Notes: generated by a model from the letters alone, not told the origin. 64,000 bases of DNA from Isoperla grammatica (GCA_945910005.1 OX246745.1:12039984-12103983); one strand, 5' to 3'. Shown: positions 22,942 through 35,720, counted from the stretch's first letter. Program-made: numbers and translations.

Positions 22942-23443
22942 TGTTCGCGCCATTATTCGTCGCTGGTGATATGTATCTTCTCGATGTTGGTTCACCTGAA
23001 TATTTATTTCATATGTTTCGATTTCGGCCAATCACGTAATCTCTTACTGTTTTCCCGTTTAGAGCCCGTTTGCTTATCTCTTATCTCGTCAGTATTGCTC
23101 GAGCTTCGATCTCGTGAAGTTCAATTTTTCTAGTGTTCCAGTCTTCGACCTCGTCGGTCACGTCAAGTTGGTTTTCTCTCTCGTTATTCTCTCGTTGCGC
23201 CCAAGACTGCTTCCTCGACGCTGCATGTCCTGGGTTCGATCGCCTTCCAGGCATTTTCATCTTTCCTTCTTTTCTCTTCTAAACTCGAGTTTCTTTCTTC
23301 TATCTCTTTCTCTCGACGGCCACTTTCCGCCAGTCGCTATTATCTACGCTACGTCACCTTCGAACATCATTGGGGTAAGTTTCAAACACAAATATATACA
23401 GTCCACTAAAAAACTCTTCGGAGTGAGCACCCCGGCTCAAACA
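22942..23443 (+). repeat. 3' LTR of the BEL/Pao element
   Basis: 502 bp, the same length as the 5' LTR and with no mismatch found on reading the two side by side. The same donor-like GGG|GTAAGT lies at 23375. It is followed by the ATGGT target duplication. Confidence 0.95.
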
Positions 23444-23567
23444 ATGGTTTAAAAAACAAGAAATAAAACCCGGTACTTAACGTTTTTTATGTTAATGGCA
23501 GACGAGAAATGCAATATATATTTTTTGTGTTTTACATTATTTAGTTTACCGATAATGTTTTAGTTCT

Positions 23568-23698
23568 AACTCACGAGGGTCTGTTTCCCGAGGTCGCCGG
23601 TTCGATACCTACAAACCGCAATTCAGATTGGCTTTTGACGAGGTTTTTCTCAGTCAAAGTGAATGCTGGGATTGAGTCTAAAAATAAATAAATAAATC
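23568..23698 (+). mobile_element. tRNA-related SINE fragment
   Basis: A good pol III B box, GGTTCGATACC, lies at 23599-23609. It is followed by a SINE-body-like segment (GAGGTTTTTCTC…TGCTGGGATT) and a short AATAAATAAATAAAT tail. The A box is decayed, so it is probably inactive. Confidence 0.55.
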
Positions 23699-24108
23699 CA
23701 CATTTAGAGTCAACCCACTTAGTATCAAGACTGATTTTTACTAGGAGACTTTAATTTTTTAAGCGATTAAACCAACCCTGCAGGCTCCGAACACCATCGA
23801 CGAGTGGGAGATAACCAATCAAAGATCGATAATCCAAATACGAAACATAATATGAATCAGTGATTGGACAGTGCGAACACCCGCGGACAAATTCCAGAAT
23901 CAACAAGGCCGATTCAGAACAACTTTGAATTTATTGAGTGTTTCGTCGCTAGGACGGCTCCAATATATTAAAAGCCCTTGGACAATTTTTCCCAACTATT
24001 CCACATACCCCTGTACCTAGTTAGTCACCTGACAAGAGAGCAGGTTTCACGTGAAGAAAAAAATATTATTGCTTATCTAGATTTTTAATAACTTAACATA
24101 AAGGGCTC

Positions 24109-24294
24109 TCAGGAATCTTCTACCTTGGTGCACGAAAATAACAGCTCTTTCGGATGAGCGCCCAATTCCTTCATCGCTAAAACATAGTCAACACTTTCCA
24201 CTGTGGTGACTTTTGAAGCGTCACTTCGCATATAAACTCCCGTGAGAGAATCCGAAAGATATAATGTCAACAGGTATTGTACAAAAAGGGCGTT
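24109..24294 (-). pseudogene. Unidentified protein-coding fragment
   Basis: The minus strand is open for 61 codons with a protein-like composition. It includes YMRSDASKVTTVESVDY and VLAMKELGAHPKELLFSCTK before a TGA at 24111-24109. I do not recognise the family. CAAG|GTAGAA near its end resembles a splice donor, and CTCTCACGGGAG upstream could be a weak acceptor, so it may be a short exon on the opposite strand (about 24124-24227) or a piece of a retrocopied gene. It has no start codon context, and there is a stop just upstream at 24295-24297. Confidence 0.35.
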
Positions 24295-25811
24295 TTATAC
24301 TTTATTTTGAACCAACAATAAAGGGATGTATATAGGTGTGTAGATATTCATCAAAAAGACCATTTTTAAATGCAGTGTGTTTACCGTCGGTTATTTTAGT
24401 AAACGAAACTCAAAAAAGAAAAGTGGCATAGCATAAATTAAAGCTAATTACTTTTGGGGTCATTATAATGCGCTAACGCCCTGACGTTTATGCTGATAGC
24501 CTAATAACTCATAGCTTTGTAAACAATGTTTACATGGACTCCTACGGACTTATGTTATGCACAAAATTAATGCATCCTTGTTGAAGGATGACTGATGAGT
24601 TATTTTTAAATATGATTTATTTTTGTAATATGTTTGTGTGGTCCACACAAACATGTTAAAAAATATTTAAAAGTTGGTCCAGTGGGTTTATTTCTGCTTC
24701 CAATTCTGTTTATTCCTGAAACTTCTTAAGGTTCAGGATTTTATTCCCGGTTCGGGCTGGATTTTTATAACATTGAAACTTGACTTAAATCTATAAACAT
24801 GATACTGCAGTTTACATGAACACGGTGTTTAGAGCCATACCGAAATATGTGGATTTGTTTGCATGTAGTTTAATAGTACGAAAGTACTGCACGCCAGACG
24901 CTTTGAATAGTTTTCTGGCCGCACCCAAGCCTCTTATGTGCAAAGTAGTATTGATTTTTACACACATGCCCGATTAATTATGAACTATATATTTTAATAA
25001 AATTAAAATATCATCCTACATAATATTCAAACCCGAGTTCTCTGCAATACATATTGTGCGAATAAAATTGAAGGATTTTATAATTTGCTATTTTTGTGTT
25101 CACGCTCTACAACGAAGGACTGAATCAGCATCTCTTCAGCTGTTCAGAAAGCGTGACGAATACTGAGTATCACAAACGAAACACCAAAACACAGGGGAGA
25201 GTAAGTGCCAATTTAAAACTTGCTTGCCTCACTGAATCCCGATGAATAATTAATATTTACAAAAATGACTTAATGGATCAATTTTATGTCAAAGCTATTG
25301 GCCGGCAGTCGACGTTCTTCGGTTCGCAGTATATGAAGTTGCGTTTGATCAAACGAATGTAAATAAAAACAAACACCGTGACTTCCAATGGCTGCAATCA
25401 AAGTCATCCGAGAATAACATCGGCGGTCTGAAAAACAAAACCAAATAATTTCATGTTTTCAAAACGTTTTTCCACACAAGAATCGTGAAGGACTGTGATT
25501 GAATGAAAGCAATGATTTGTGACCACTATATATTTCATGTGTGTGAATCACAGAGTGGTAAGTATTTCGTATATTTGCTACGGCTAAATACTCATCACTT
25601 AATAAAACCAAAACTATTGACGCATATTAAACTAAACCAAGCGGCTTCCTTAATACAAATGTGTATAATTAAACTATTTTGTACTAATGAGTTACTCGCG
25701 TTATTTGTAACAATTCGTTCCCTAACTATGAAAAATGACAACGTATGTCATGCACTTATATTCACACCACTAGTAATAGCACTAAACCACTTCATTATTC
25801 ACCGTTGAAAT
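24295..25811. other. Intronic stretch without a gene
   Basis: AT-rich. The only structure is a perfect palindrome ATGTTTGTGTGG-T-CCACACAAACAT at 24630-24654, sitting in a weaker foldback of about 80 bp. A 101-residue frame at 25503-25808 has no recognisable domain. Confidence 0.5.
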
Positions 25812-26439
25812 GCTCCATCAACACAATATGAGCGTATATGACGCCCATAATATCTAGTATAAAATGCATCACAGTAAATACATGTTTGTGCTATTTTCTG
25901 TTAGCTTGTTTAGTAGAGTGCTATAGAAAATACTCATTATTAGCACAGAAACGTTATGTCTTTACTTAACGTATATAAGTATAGAGACACTTTGAAGATT
26001 TCCAATGACCCACTTTGTCTCTTTGTCGCAATAACGTTTCAATAGCATTCAAATGAGGTATAAAGAGTAGCGAACTTAATGATTTCCGTTTTGAAACATC
26101 TCATATAAAACTATGCTTGAATACAAAGTTATAAATTTATAGTGAATCAAATTTTAATTGAAAAATAAAGCATTACAAGAATTCGATTAAGAAAATGATA
26201 ACGTTACAGTTATTTGAACATTTTGGTACTAGCATATTGGCAGGACTGTTAGTTCAAGAGCTTGATGTATAACCAGCCATAGCTGAAAACAGATATTACC
26301 ACCAAACCATAATATTAATTTGTTTACTATTCCATCACATATTGTGACAAACAAGGGTATAAAAAGAGAAATAAACCTAAAAACATCTTGTTGACCATGA
26401 ATTTTCACGTTGACATGCTCTGAACTAAATAGAGTAAAC

Positions 26440-26715
26440 TTAAGATAGAACCATGTTATAAGAAACAACGCTATAGCAAGGTTCCATCGTCTTTTGCCAC
26501 TTATACACGTTACTGTAATGCTCGCTTGCATGTTTCAATCAAGTTCTCAATTAATGAGTACATTTATATTGTGCTGACGGATGATGACGCCAATTATCTC
26601 AATAATATCTACTGGACCGGCGCCTACACCAAAAATCAAAACTTTTAATTCTTCCAGTAAAAACTCAGTTTTACATAATAAGCACAGCGAGCGTTACGAT
26701 CTTATCAAAGCTAAT
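26440..26715 (-). repeat. Dispersed repeat, copy A (minus orientation)
   Basis: Read on the minus strand it matches the segment at 28730-29030. Shared blocks include CTGTGCTTATTATGT, TTTTTGGTGTAGGCGCC and CAGCACAATATAAATGTA. A third, weaker copy may lie at about 25812-25960 in the same orientation as A. It is probably a non-autonomous transposon of unknown class. The open frame at 26229-26531 (minus) is not supported by the other copies. Confidence 0.6.
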
Positions 26716-28729
26716 ATATTATTTAGATTATATTAGTATTACTTTATATATTTCAGATACTATTATTTTTTTATAAGTATGAGTGTGTTTATAATTTATG
26801 CTACAAAAAGGATGCGAAAACTGGACACTTATACTCTTATTATAATGCACCGAATGATTTACATAATGAAATAAGTAAGTTTATCGTAATAACTTTGTGA
26901 TACGAGCTAATGATTATTGAAATTATTGCTGCTATAAATTGTCATGACGATTGTGAGATAGATATATACAAGAATGGTCTATGAATAGTGTAATGGTTTA
27001 ATGGTACAAACCAATAATTATATTATAACAACCAGAATGTACTATGTGTACCGCAAAATCCATTCATTCCCGCAGTACGATTGACTGCAGTCGAATCAAC
27101 TAAACCTCCCCCTTACACTCGAGTAAATTTGAAAATGTTTCTTTGAACATGTTATGAGTGAAGTAACACAGAGGTGAAGCTTCCAAGCTAAACTTTGCTT
27201 CTTGAGGGACTCTGTAATTCCCTTCAGCTCACAGCTGTGATAAAGTGCCACAAGTAGGTGCGTGTGGGTGAACACATTCGGGTACAAATGAACAGCGCAG
27301 TCATGAGTGGATAAGAAAACTGTGCTTAATGGGTTTGCCGCAAACACTGCACCGTCAAATATAATCTAGTATGCATGAGAGAAAAGTAATATTTAAACAT
27401 TTCGATGTATATTTAACGTGAAACAAGCGATGAAGTTTGAGATGTAATTAAGATTATTTACACGTGGGTTAATCAGGAGCAAACACCTCATTAGATATAG
27501 CAACGGTAGACCTATATCATTACGTCTTGTTACAGAGCACGCGATTGTATTTTGAATAATGAATGTTTTATTTGCACCTTAGACATAATGGTTTGTAAGG
27601 TTTTTAAAAGTTTAACTAAGTTTCTAGGCTATCTACAAAGGTGAAAACAATATAACTAATTAAACAGATTTACAATCCTTCAAATGTAAATTCTATTTTT
27701 TGTGCACGGCCAATATGTTATTACCTGATATGAATTAAATAACGTGATTTGCATCCGAAAACCACAGATCAAAAGCGAACCATATTTAAATTCTTATTGC
27801 GAACGTCAGGCGACTTAGTAATGACACAACTGGGCCATCAGTCAAGTCGAGCACAAGTCGGGTGGTTGCTTTAACAACAAAGGCTGGAAGACTGTGAGTT
27901 ACAATGTGTCTTGTTGTTGGGGGGGAAATTTACATTTTGGATATAAAGCGTGAGGTGCGGATATTCCACTGGCCATTGGCAAAGCCACTTTCTTAGACCG
28001 AATATGAGCAGGCCCCTTTTTATATCCTCTGACTTGAGAGCTGTATAAGAGGTAGAGTTTTATTTTAAAGTTGGCACAGTGATATTTTCTATGACATGAA
28101 GTAAAATATTACTCCGAGTTATATTTTAGAGATAGTGTGTTGTGTATCAATCAGTTTTATTATCTGCAATGATTGTTATTGGACACTACCTCACAGTTAT
28201 AAGATGTAGAGGAAAAATAAAAATAACTTTGGTGATTTGTTTCGTGGGTACGTGCTGGACTCGGCTCTCTTTAACAAATTGGAAGTTTGTAACTTCAGAA
28301 GAGAGTTCCATTGATTTAGTATGTTAAATGAAACCCTACTTTCTTGACGTTATAAATAAGGAGGCATTCCATTCTAACATTTCCAATTACCCAATTTATT
28401 TTACAATGTAATTCCACAAATTTTTAATTTGGTAAGGGTTTCGTTACATTTTCTCGTTCACATTTAGAGCTAATTTGAACTATACGTTAAGGATAATATA
28501 AAAGTGTAATAATACAATTTTAAATTTTAAATTATGCTTTGCATTTTAAAACACTATACGCATCGTATGATAGCACCTATTTAATGATAAACGTCACTAT
28601 TTCAAATGGCCCGCAACGTTCAAATAAACGCCAAATTACAACTTTGGAAACGACTGCCATTTTAAGAAGCATATTTGATACTTACAAGTGTATCGGAGAT
28701 CTAGTGTCAGCTGTTGTCCACAAATTAAG
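26716..28729. other. Intronic stretch between inverted repeat copies
   Basis: AT-rich, with no recognisable exon. It would form the loop if copies A and B paired in the transcript. Confidence 0.5.
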
Positions 28730-29030
28730 GTGGCTTTACTCAAATTGTATCGATCCTTTAAGCTCTCTGTGCTTATTATGTTGCACTGAGTATTCACTGA
28801 ATGATTTGAATACTTTTGATATTTGGTGTAGGGCGCCTACACCAAATATCAAAACTCCAGCGGATATAATTGAAATAATTAGGGTCATCGTCCGCCAGCA
28901 CAATATAAATGTATTAATTAATTCACATGTCTACAAAAACATTCGAGCGAGCATTAAAGAACCTATATAAGTGGCAACGGAAGATTGACCCTCCTCAGCG
29001 TAGTTAAGTTGTAGGGTTCAACATTCTCAA
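28730..29030 (+). repeat. Dispersed repeat, copy B (plus orientation)
   Basis: It is homologous to 26440-26715 in the opposite orientation. It contains an internal hairpin, TTTTGATATTTGGTGTAG paired with its perfect complement around a GGCGC loop (about 28818-28858), which copy A has only in half. A 143-residue frame runs through it (28539-28970), but the homologous copy A has stops there, so I do not regard it as a gene. Confidence 0.6.
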
Positions 29031-32000
29031 ATATTATCTTTTAAAGTTCTACTCAATTTTTCTTAGCTCACCTTAAGTGGACGTGATAAATGTATGGATA
29101 ACGAAATTGTGTACATTTATAACTGTGCGTGTCCTACGTTCATTCATGTCATTTTATTGTAAGCCTTCTTTATTCTGTAGATGACATGAAGAATTTGTAA
29201 TTTAAAAACGAATATTTACTAGCTAGTTTTGTATTAGAGTGTATTTTCCAAATTTGGCTATGTATTGTATAAATATAAACGTAGTCGATAAAATGTAATG
29301 AAACCTTTAGTTTAAGCGATAACGATACCCTACCTAGGTTATAGTTTGCGATATGAGCTCGTGCCCTGTCTGTCACTGAGCTCCTCTATCGGTTCAGTTA
29401 ACTATCCTGGAGCACAGTAATGCGCAATTAATAAGCTGGATATAAACACATCGCGTTACTCAATTAAATCATCGTATATTCTATCAGTAGTGCACATAAC
29501 TGCTTTTCATTCGCTTTCTGTTCAAAGCTTTAGCTTATATTCACGTCATCATTAGTCATTCTGCGAATCTCATTTTATTGATTATGATATTATTATATGA
29601 TTTGTGTTTATCAATTAGTAAATTGTCTAGTAGCTTTGATCTCAATTAGGCCTTCAATGAGTCACAATCGCTTGATTTGTTTCGTTTGTATTCTGCATTG
29701 TTGGGTCGTATCGATTGTTGTATCACTGTATCTATGTACTGGTTATGAAATGGGCAAAGTGTTTCTTTCGGAACAATCCACCAAGTTAGTCGTAAATGAA
29801 AACCACAGACAGTAATGCTCACTTTTGTGCCAACCACCTACACATTCATTCTGCACTGATGCTAAATTAAGCCTACAGTGATTAACAGGCAATCTACCCG
29901 CAAACTAAACATTGAGGTATTAAATTAAAGATGCTGACGTGTAAACACTCGGCTTCAATTTAAATTAATAGAATATAAACATATCTACATTTTGAATATC
30001 AGACAATTTCCACCGATTCCAGGTTTGTTTGCTCTGCTATAGACCCGAAAGTGCCGACATAGCGTGTTCGTGTGCGCGCCGCTACTTTCAAGCAGATTAA
30101 CTTGGAACTTTCAGTTGTAAAGGTTGATCGGAGACAAGGACATCACTTCACATAACATTAATATTATTCATTCAAGGAGAAAAATCAGGTTGATTTTTTA
30201 AGTAGTTTAGAAACATGATATACATTTTTCATGGTATAAATATATTTTTTGCAGATATTTAGTGATAAGCAAATTTAACATTTCTAATTGGTTGTTTTAA
30301 CGGTATTTGTGTTTGATATTTCATTTTTGTTTCTTTTATAGTGCAGACATACGTTTGTCGTTTGCTAATAAGTGTTTTGCATAATACTTTCGTAGACACC
30401 TGTGATTTTCCAAGGTGTTTTGCATGCATATCCATTTAAATTAAAGAAATAGTTTTTTTTTGTACTTTTTGGCCACGAAATATTCTTTAAGCTATCATAT
30501 GTATAATAACAAAGTAAGTTTTTAACCTTGAAGCCGGACCCCTTTTATAAAATCTGGATATTTAAATTAAACTTTCTGAGTTATGCAAGTGACGCTAAGC
30601 CCATTAACTATTATTCATGCTTGAACGTACATTACTAGGCTGTAAGATTTGTATCACGAATTGCTAATGACTGTTATGTTACTCTAAGTAGAAAATAAAT
30701 ACTTTGATGTGCGTGATTTCAAGTGCGAACTAAGGGTAAACTTCATTTTGCAATCTTAATCATGGAAGATTGTTATCAGTTTCACTGGGTACGCGTTTGA
30801 TTACATTATCTAACATTGCTGCTAAAATACGTTAACTTTGATGATAAGTATACTAGTTTGAAGATTGTTGATGAGGAACGCAATCAAATGCTATGAAAAT
30901 TATAACTTCCCGTCTTCTAAATCATTTCTTCTCAGAAAGCAATAATATAATTATAAATAATAATCTTATTACCTTTACCATAGCCAGAATCAGAATAATC
31001 ATCATTAGTTTAACTGTTCCTTTATTTATAACTTGAGTGTTCAGTAAAAACATACATATTATAAACAAATTTTAATGTAATTTTACAATAATTGAACATA
31101 TGGTTAAAAAAGTACAAATCCCAATAAACATAATTCAGTGAATATAAACTTAAATACAAATAATCTTTTATGAAATAAAACTTATAGTTTGCTGCACAAT
31201 AAATTACTAAATTAATAATTACAATGCTTTTAATAACTTGAATTGGACTGATCAAATATTTTATATCTAATACATTAAACTGATGCAAATACGAATTACC
31301 TTTAGCTTATACCGGCACGCCCTAAAAAAATACTTTCTAGGTTAAATGGTGAAAAGTGGTCTTGGTAGAAAGTAAGCTATTTCTTTGAATGACCATAGAA
31401 GATCTTGCTTGGCGCGGCACAGTCGTACGCGAAGGGCGGGGGGAGGGGAAGGGTGGGGGGGGGGAGGGGGGTGATGAGACAGCGCGGCCTTATCAGGACC
31501 CACCATGCACGGCACATCATGTCAGCCTTGCCCATCCCAACAAACCAATTGGAAACTATTAGCATCTCTGGCAGCGACATCGTTCCGCCACGGTTGACAG
31601 TCGTGTTGGAGATGCTACAGGCTAGAGAACCGTCCTACTCAATTTCAATTTCCCTTTCGAAACCGGTTTTCACAGACGCGAGACGTAGATATGGGGTTGA
31701 ATGAATGTATCTCTAAACTATCCCCATACTTTTACTTGTCCCTTAGATAGTCGTGCTTTATTCTTCCACTATCGCAGCTATACTATCCTAGTTTCTCTTA
31801 TTGTTACTTAAAACTAATATAAAGATGATTTAAGTGTACAGCTAAATAAATTACTAGCCTTATTTCTAAATCAAAGCTTTAATACTGTGTCACAAAATGT
31901 TTACCGTAGCTAAAGTCTCTGTGGGCGTTTGAAGATGTTGCAAGAATGCAAACAATATTTAATGGTACACTACTGTTTGAATGAATTTTTATTTCACAAG

Positions 32001-32224
32001 AGGTTACAAAGAAATTAATGCGTTCAAATGTATTGAAGAGTTAGCTTTATAAATGTTAATTTAAACATAAAATTGGTATTTTTGGACAGTGATAGCTAAA
32101 ATTTATTTGAATAGATAAAGAGATTCGTCTAAGGAACTCTAAGGAGAGTTGTGTTAGTTTCAAATAAAGATTGATTGTAACAGTAGTAACAACAATAATA
32201 TCAAAACAATTACGAATGATGTAA
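29031..32224. other. Intronic stretch without a gene
   Basis: AT-rich except for a G-rich patch at about 31430-31480. Frames across that patch on both strands are low-complexity and not supported. Confidence 0.5.
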
Positions 32225-32340
32225 TAATCCCGGAATATTAAAACCACGGAAAAGTTTCACTCAGAATTCCCGGTACTCGGAATCGAGCCATCGACCGCCG
32301 AAAATAGTTTCGCGTCTTACCGCTGAGCCACCTCAAACGT
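32225..32340 (-). mobile_element. tRNA-derived SINE fragment, minus strand
   Basis: On the minus strand an A box TGGCTCAGCGG (32330-32320) is followed 30 bp later by a B box GGCTCGATTCC (32289-32279). This is the pol III promoter layout of a tRNA head, and a body with TTTTCCGTGGTTTTAAT follows. It is short and probably 3'-truncated. Confidence 0.75.
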
Positions 32341-34788
32341 TACTAATTTACTTTCAAGTTTCTTTGCAATAGATCACCATGATTCCTGAGTAGCGCATCA
32401 TGCAGAGAGAACAGTGAAGCAATTATCCTTCATTGCATTATAGCTGACCAATGCCGCATAATGTACGCAAGTAAAGCGGATGATATGTATGCTAACCGGC
32501 GGGGGGTGGGGGGGGTAGCCGGACAGAAGTTCAATTAGCAGCCCAGGTGGTCTACCAGATAAGATGCTTGTACGTAGACAGGGAGATAAGGCTATATACG
32601 TATGAGTGCGTAAAGGTCATGGACTATTTATATATAAACTACAACGTGTGGGATATTCTTTAGTGACGTCACGAACATTGTTAGCGGCCATATTCATGTA
32701 CATTAAGTATTGCAGTTCCTATACATACGGGCCACCGGTACGTTCACTGTCATTGTTGTAGACAAACAAATGAGTATATTGTAGACCAAGAATTGTGACT
32801 ACAGTCCTTAATACAAATAATTGATTTGACTAAAAAAATACTGTGTAAGTAACATTTTCTATTTATATACGGATCGGTATGTAGTTACATTAATATACTT
32901 TAAGTAGATATTGATATTTTTTTGACGTTCTTTTACATCCGTAACAAGTTCAAAAATGTTAAAATATTGTTTAATTACATAATGTCTGACTCCAGCTTTA
33001 ATATATTACAATTATGATACTGTAAAAGAACTCACTCATCAACCGTACCTTATTGTAATCTAAAGATATTGTTTTGAGAACAAGAAATTAATTGGAGGTT
33101 TAAATTGGTATTTTGTTTGAAAATATTGAGTATACACATTTATAGTGAGGGATGTCAACGGATTTTGTTGTTCTAAATAAATTAAAAATTGGCTATTTAT
33201 CCAAGTAGGTATAGCCTTTAGTTATCTCTAAAATAAACGTTTCCAACGTTAGCACATATGACCTAACACGTCGAATGAAACATTTGTATTTTATGTGCTA
33301 TTTAAGAAAGTGTACTATTTACCAAAGAGAAACGGTTTCTCTGAGTTGTTTGTACATAACGGCAGCACTACTCATCACAACTGTTTCCCCGTCCCAGCAA
33401 AGTTTACGCAGTATTCCCTCTGGCATAGCTACAACTCGTCTGTATCCGTTCAAACCACTGGAAACATCTATAAAGAAGAGCATTAAAACCTGCTCAAATG
33501 AACGCCTAAAATGCTGCGTTTGGAGTATCTTCCCTCCCGCAAAGAGCCAGACAAAGAGCTTAAATGATCATAAAACTGAGTGAACTTAACTCTGATCTCT
33601 AAGTGCTGAATCATCTCCGTGGAGACAGTGTTTATACCCCAGTGTTTAGACTCGGCATCTCAACCTGACCCGCATCAGACATGTTAGCAGCCAACAGGGT
33701 TAAGGATAAAATAAATGCGAGTAGACTGAATAATGAATACGAAAAATTACTCACAACTGTAAACGCATGAAATTGGGCTGAAAGAGAAAAATGCTTGTAT
33801 TGAAAATTCTGTGATTGTAAAATGAATAGAAATAGATTGACAAAAGGATTGAATTTATGTGTGGGGCAGGTGTTCATTCAATTCATAGAAACGTTGAAAT
33901 ATATTATTCCCTGTGGGTTTATTATTTAGGCCTACACGTTCACATTGAAGTCAGTAACTCTGAATGCACATACGCTCTATAATCATGAATACTGTTTAGT
34001 ATACCACAAGTAACATTTACCAACTTGACCACATGTATTTCTATTTAATTACTTCTTTCCGTTAACAATCATTAGTTTAACATGTGCAAATGAATTGGAA
34101 CAAAAAAACATGGATTTGAAGGTTTTTCTTTGATACATCATGAATCATGATGTATTCGTATTTAGTTGAGATTTCATTTGAATCATTTGAAATTGAATTC
34201 GTTCAATAAAACTGTGAGAAAAAATATCGATTCAATATAATTTAATTTTTATAATTTTCATCTTCAGATAAATAGTGTTTTTGAATATTTGAGACATTAA
34301 AAGAGAAGTGTTTTGCCAATATATTTTTGCTACAAATAAAAACTTATTGTATTTTAAAATTATCTACTAAAATGTATCCCTTAAAGAACCAACCCTCTAT
34401 CAGTATGTTATCCGCTCCGTCTGAAACGGCCCTCTCAACTTTTTGGCCGTACTCTTAACTCAACGTATAAAAACAACTATTTATGCATCTATCACGATCT
34501 TCTGAGTCAAAAAGGTTAACACTGTAGCGTCGGTCTATTAGTCACGCGTTTCGGATGTGGCAAGACGTAATCATTGTTCGTCTAGCTTGGCTAGGCAAAC
34601 CTCTTCCCGTTATTGATGTGCTCAAGCTGAGCTTGTTTTTCTGACTTGGCTGTGCTTGCCTTGGCGTGCCAACACGCACGTTATACATGGTCATCCGGCT
34701 ACCGGGGTAATCACATGTATGTGTATGCTGGGCAGTTATCTTACAACACCCATGTGGTAAAATAGTGTACGGATTAACTAAGAACACA
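32341..34788. other. Intronic stretch without a gene
   Basis: AT-rich with a G-run at about 32500-32516. Frames at 33275-33583 and 33295-33486 overlap in different registers and show no domain. Confidence 0.5.
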
Positions 34789-35192
34789 TATTCTTAAGAG
34801 CGTTTGGAAGTAGTCATTTTACCGCTAAAACAACACTCCTCACGCCTTAACCGATAATAGGATTTCTCTCTAACTTTACCTTCTAGTAAAAAAGTGATAA
34901 ATTGAAGTCTTTCATAACGGAAACACAAGATATCAATCTTGAAAGAGTATATAAAAAAATTATGAGATATATAAATTTATACACATTGAAACTACATTGT
35001 GTACAAATTTATATATTTTATCATTTTTTATATACTCTTTCAAGATTAATATCTTGTTTTTTTGTAATGAAAGTCATCGATTTGACACTTGTATACTCAG
35101 ACGTAAAATTAGAGAGAAATAGGCGTAAGTAGTGTAAGTTTAGACACATGTTTCAGACTAAAAAGACTACTTCAGAACACTCTTAAAGAGTC
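34789..35192. repeat. Long palindrome (foldback), arms of about 190 bp
   Basis: The left half (from TTCTTAAGAG at 34791) and the right half (to CTCTTAAAGAG at 35190) are inverted copies almost to the centre at about 34992. The strongest pairing is ATCTTGAAAGAGTATATAAA on the left against its complement at 35028-35050. Outer paired blocks include GAAGTAGTC, ACGCC and TTTCTCTCTAA. One arm carries a small insertion (about 34850-34860). Confidence 0.85.
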
Positions 35193-35205
35193 TACGGTAT
35201 CAGAG

Positions 35206-35497
35206 CGTGAAAATTAAGGTTTTTCAATCTTATCTTTAAAATAACTTTTTAATTAGATATTACATATTTTATCAGGAGCTACAGATAACGAAAACAAATA
35301 ATGAATGTTTTAAATTCATTACGTTTAGATTAATACAATAATATCGTGATATCGCATTTAATCCAAAAGTGATGAATTTTGTATAAATGTTTCCGTTATC
35401 TGTAGATCCTGATTATATTATATGTATTCCGTATGTTCCAAAAATTTCGATTTTAAAAGTGTTTCTAAAGAACCGAAAAGAAAACCTTTAATCCTCA
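35206..35497. repeat. Second palindrome, directly adjacent
   Basis: The inverted arms centre on GATATC-rich DNA at about 35348. CTACAGATAACG on the left pairs with CGTTATCTGTAG on the right, and ATTAAGGTTTTTC with a diverged GAAAACCTTTAAT at the outer edge. The arms are about 140 bp, with no coding capacity. Confidence 0.75.
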
Positions 35498-35529
35498 GGC
35501 TTTGCGGCCGCGGACGTTTGACTGATGAA

Positions 35530-35720
35530 ACAAGTTTTAAATTAATTAATTAATTAATTTATTTATTTTATTCCACCGTATGATTTGTACATAATACAAA
35601 TATTGGTAAAAACTATACAAAATAACTATACATACAAAATAAAATATACATACAAATCTATAAAACTACAAAATACATTAATAAGAAATAACAATAAGGA
35701 TGGGTAAGAGAAACAGGAAT
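35530..35720 (-). mobile_element. Possible 3' tail of a non-LTR retrotransposon, minus strand
   Basis: Read on the minus strand, an A/T-rich segment ends in TCATACGGTGGAATAAAATA and then TAAATTAATTAATTAA. This resembles a LINE 3' terminus with a simple-repeat tail. There is no protein evidence. Confidence 0.35.

Larger units (their letters stand above)
16924..23443 (+). mobile_element. Complete BEL/Pao LTR retrotransposon (6520 bp)
   Basis: Two 502-bp LTRs (TGTT…AACA) enclose one long gag-pol frame of the order Gag, protease, reverse transcriptase, RNase H, integrase. The element is flanked by the 5-bp direct repeat ATGGT (16919-16923 and 23444-23448). By eye I find no difference between the LTRs, which implies a recent insertion. 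It lies in the sense orientation of the host gene, inside its intron. There is no env-like third frame. It inserted about 180 bp downstream of the hAT-type element at 16283. Confidence 0.95.

Noticed and set aside
28539..28970. 143-residue plus-strand frame
   Set aside because: It overlaps a dispersed repeat; the homologous copy at 26440-26715 has stops in the corresponding frame, and no domain is recognisable.
31377..31704. Overlapping Gly-rich and Pro-rich frames on opposite strands
   Set aside because: They run through a G-rich low-complexity patch and carry no known domain.
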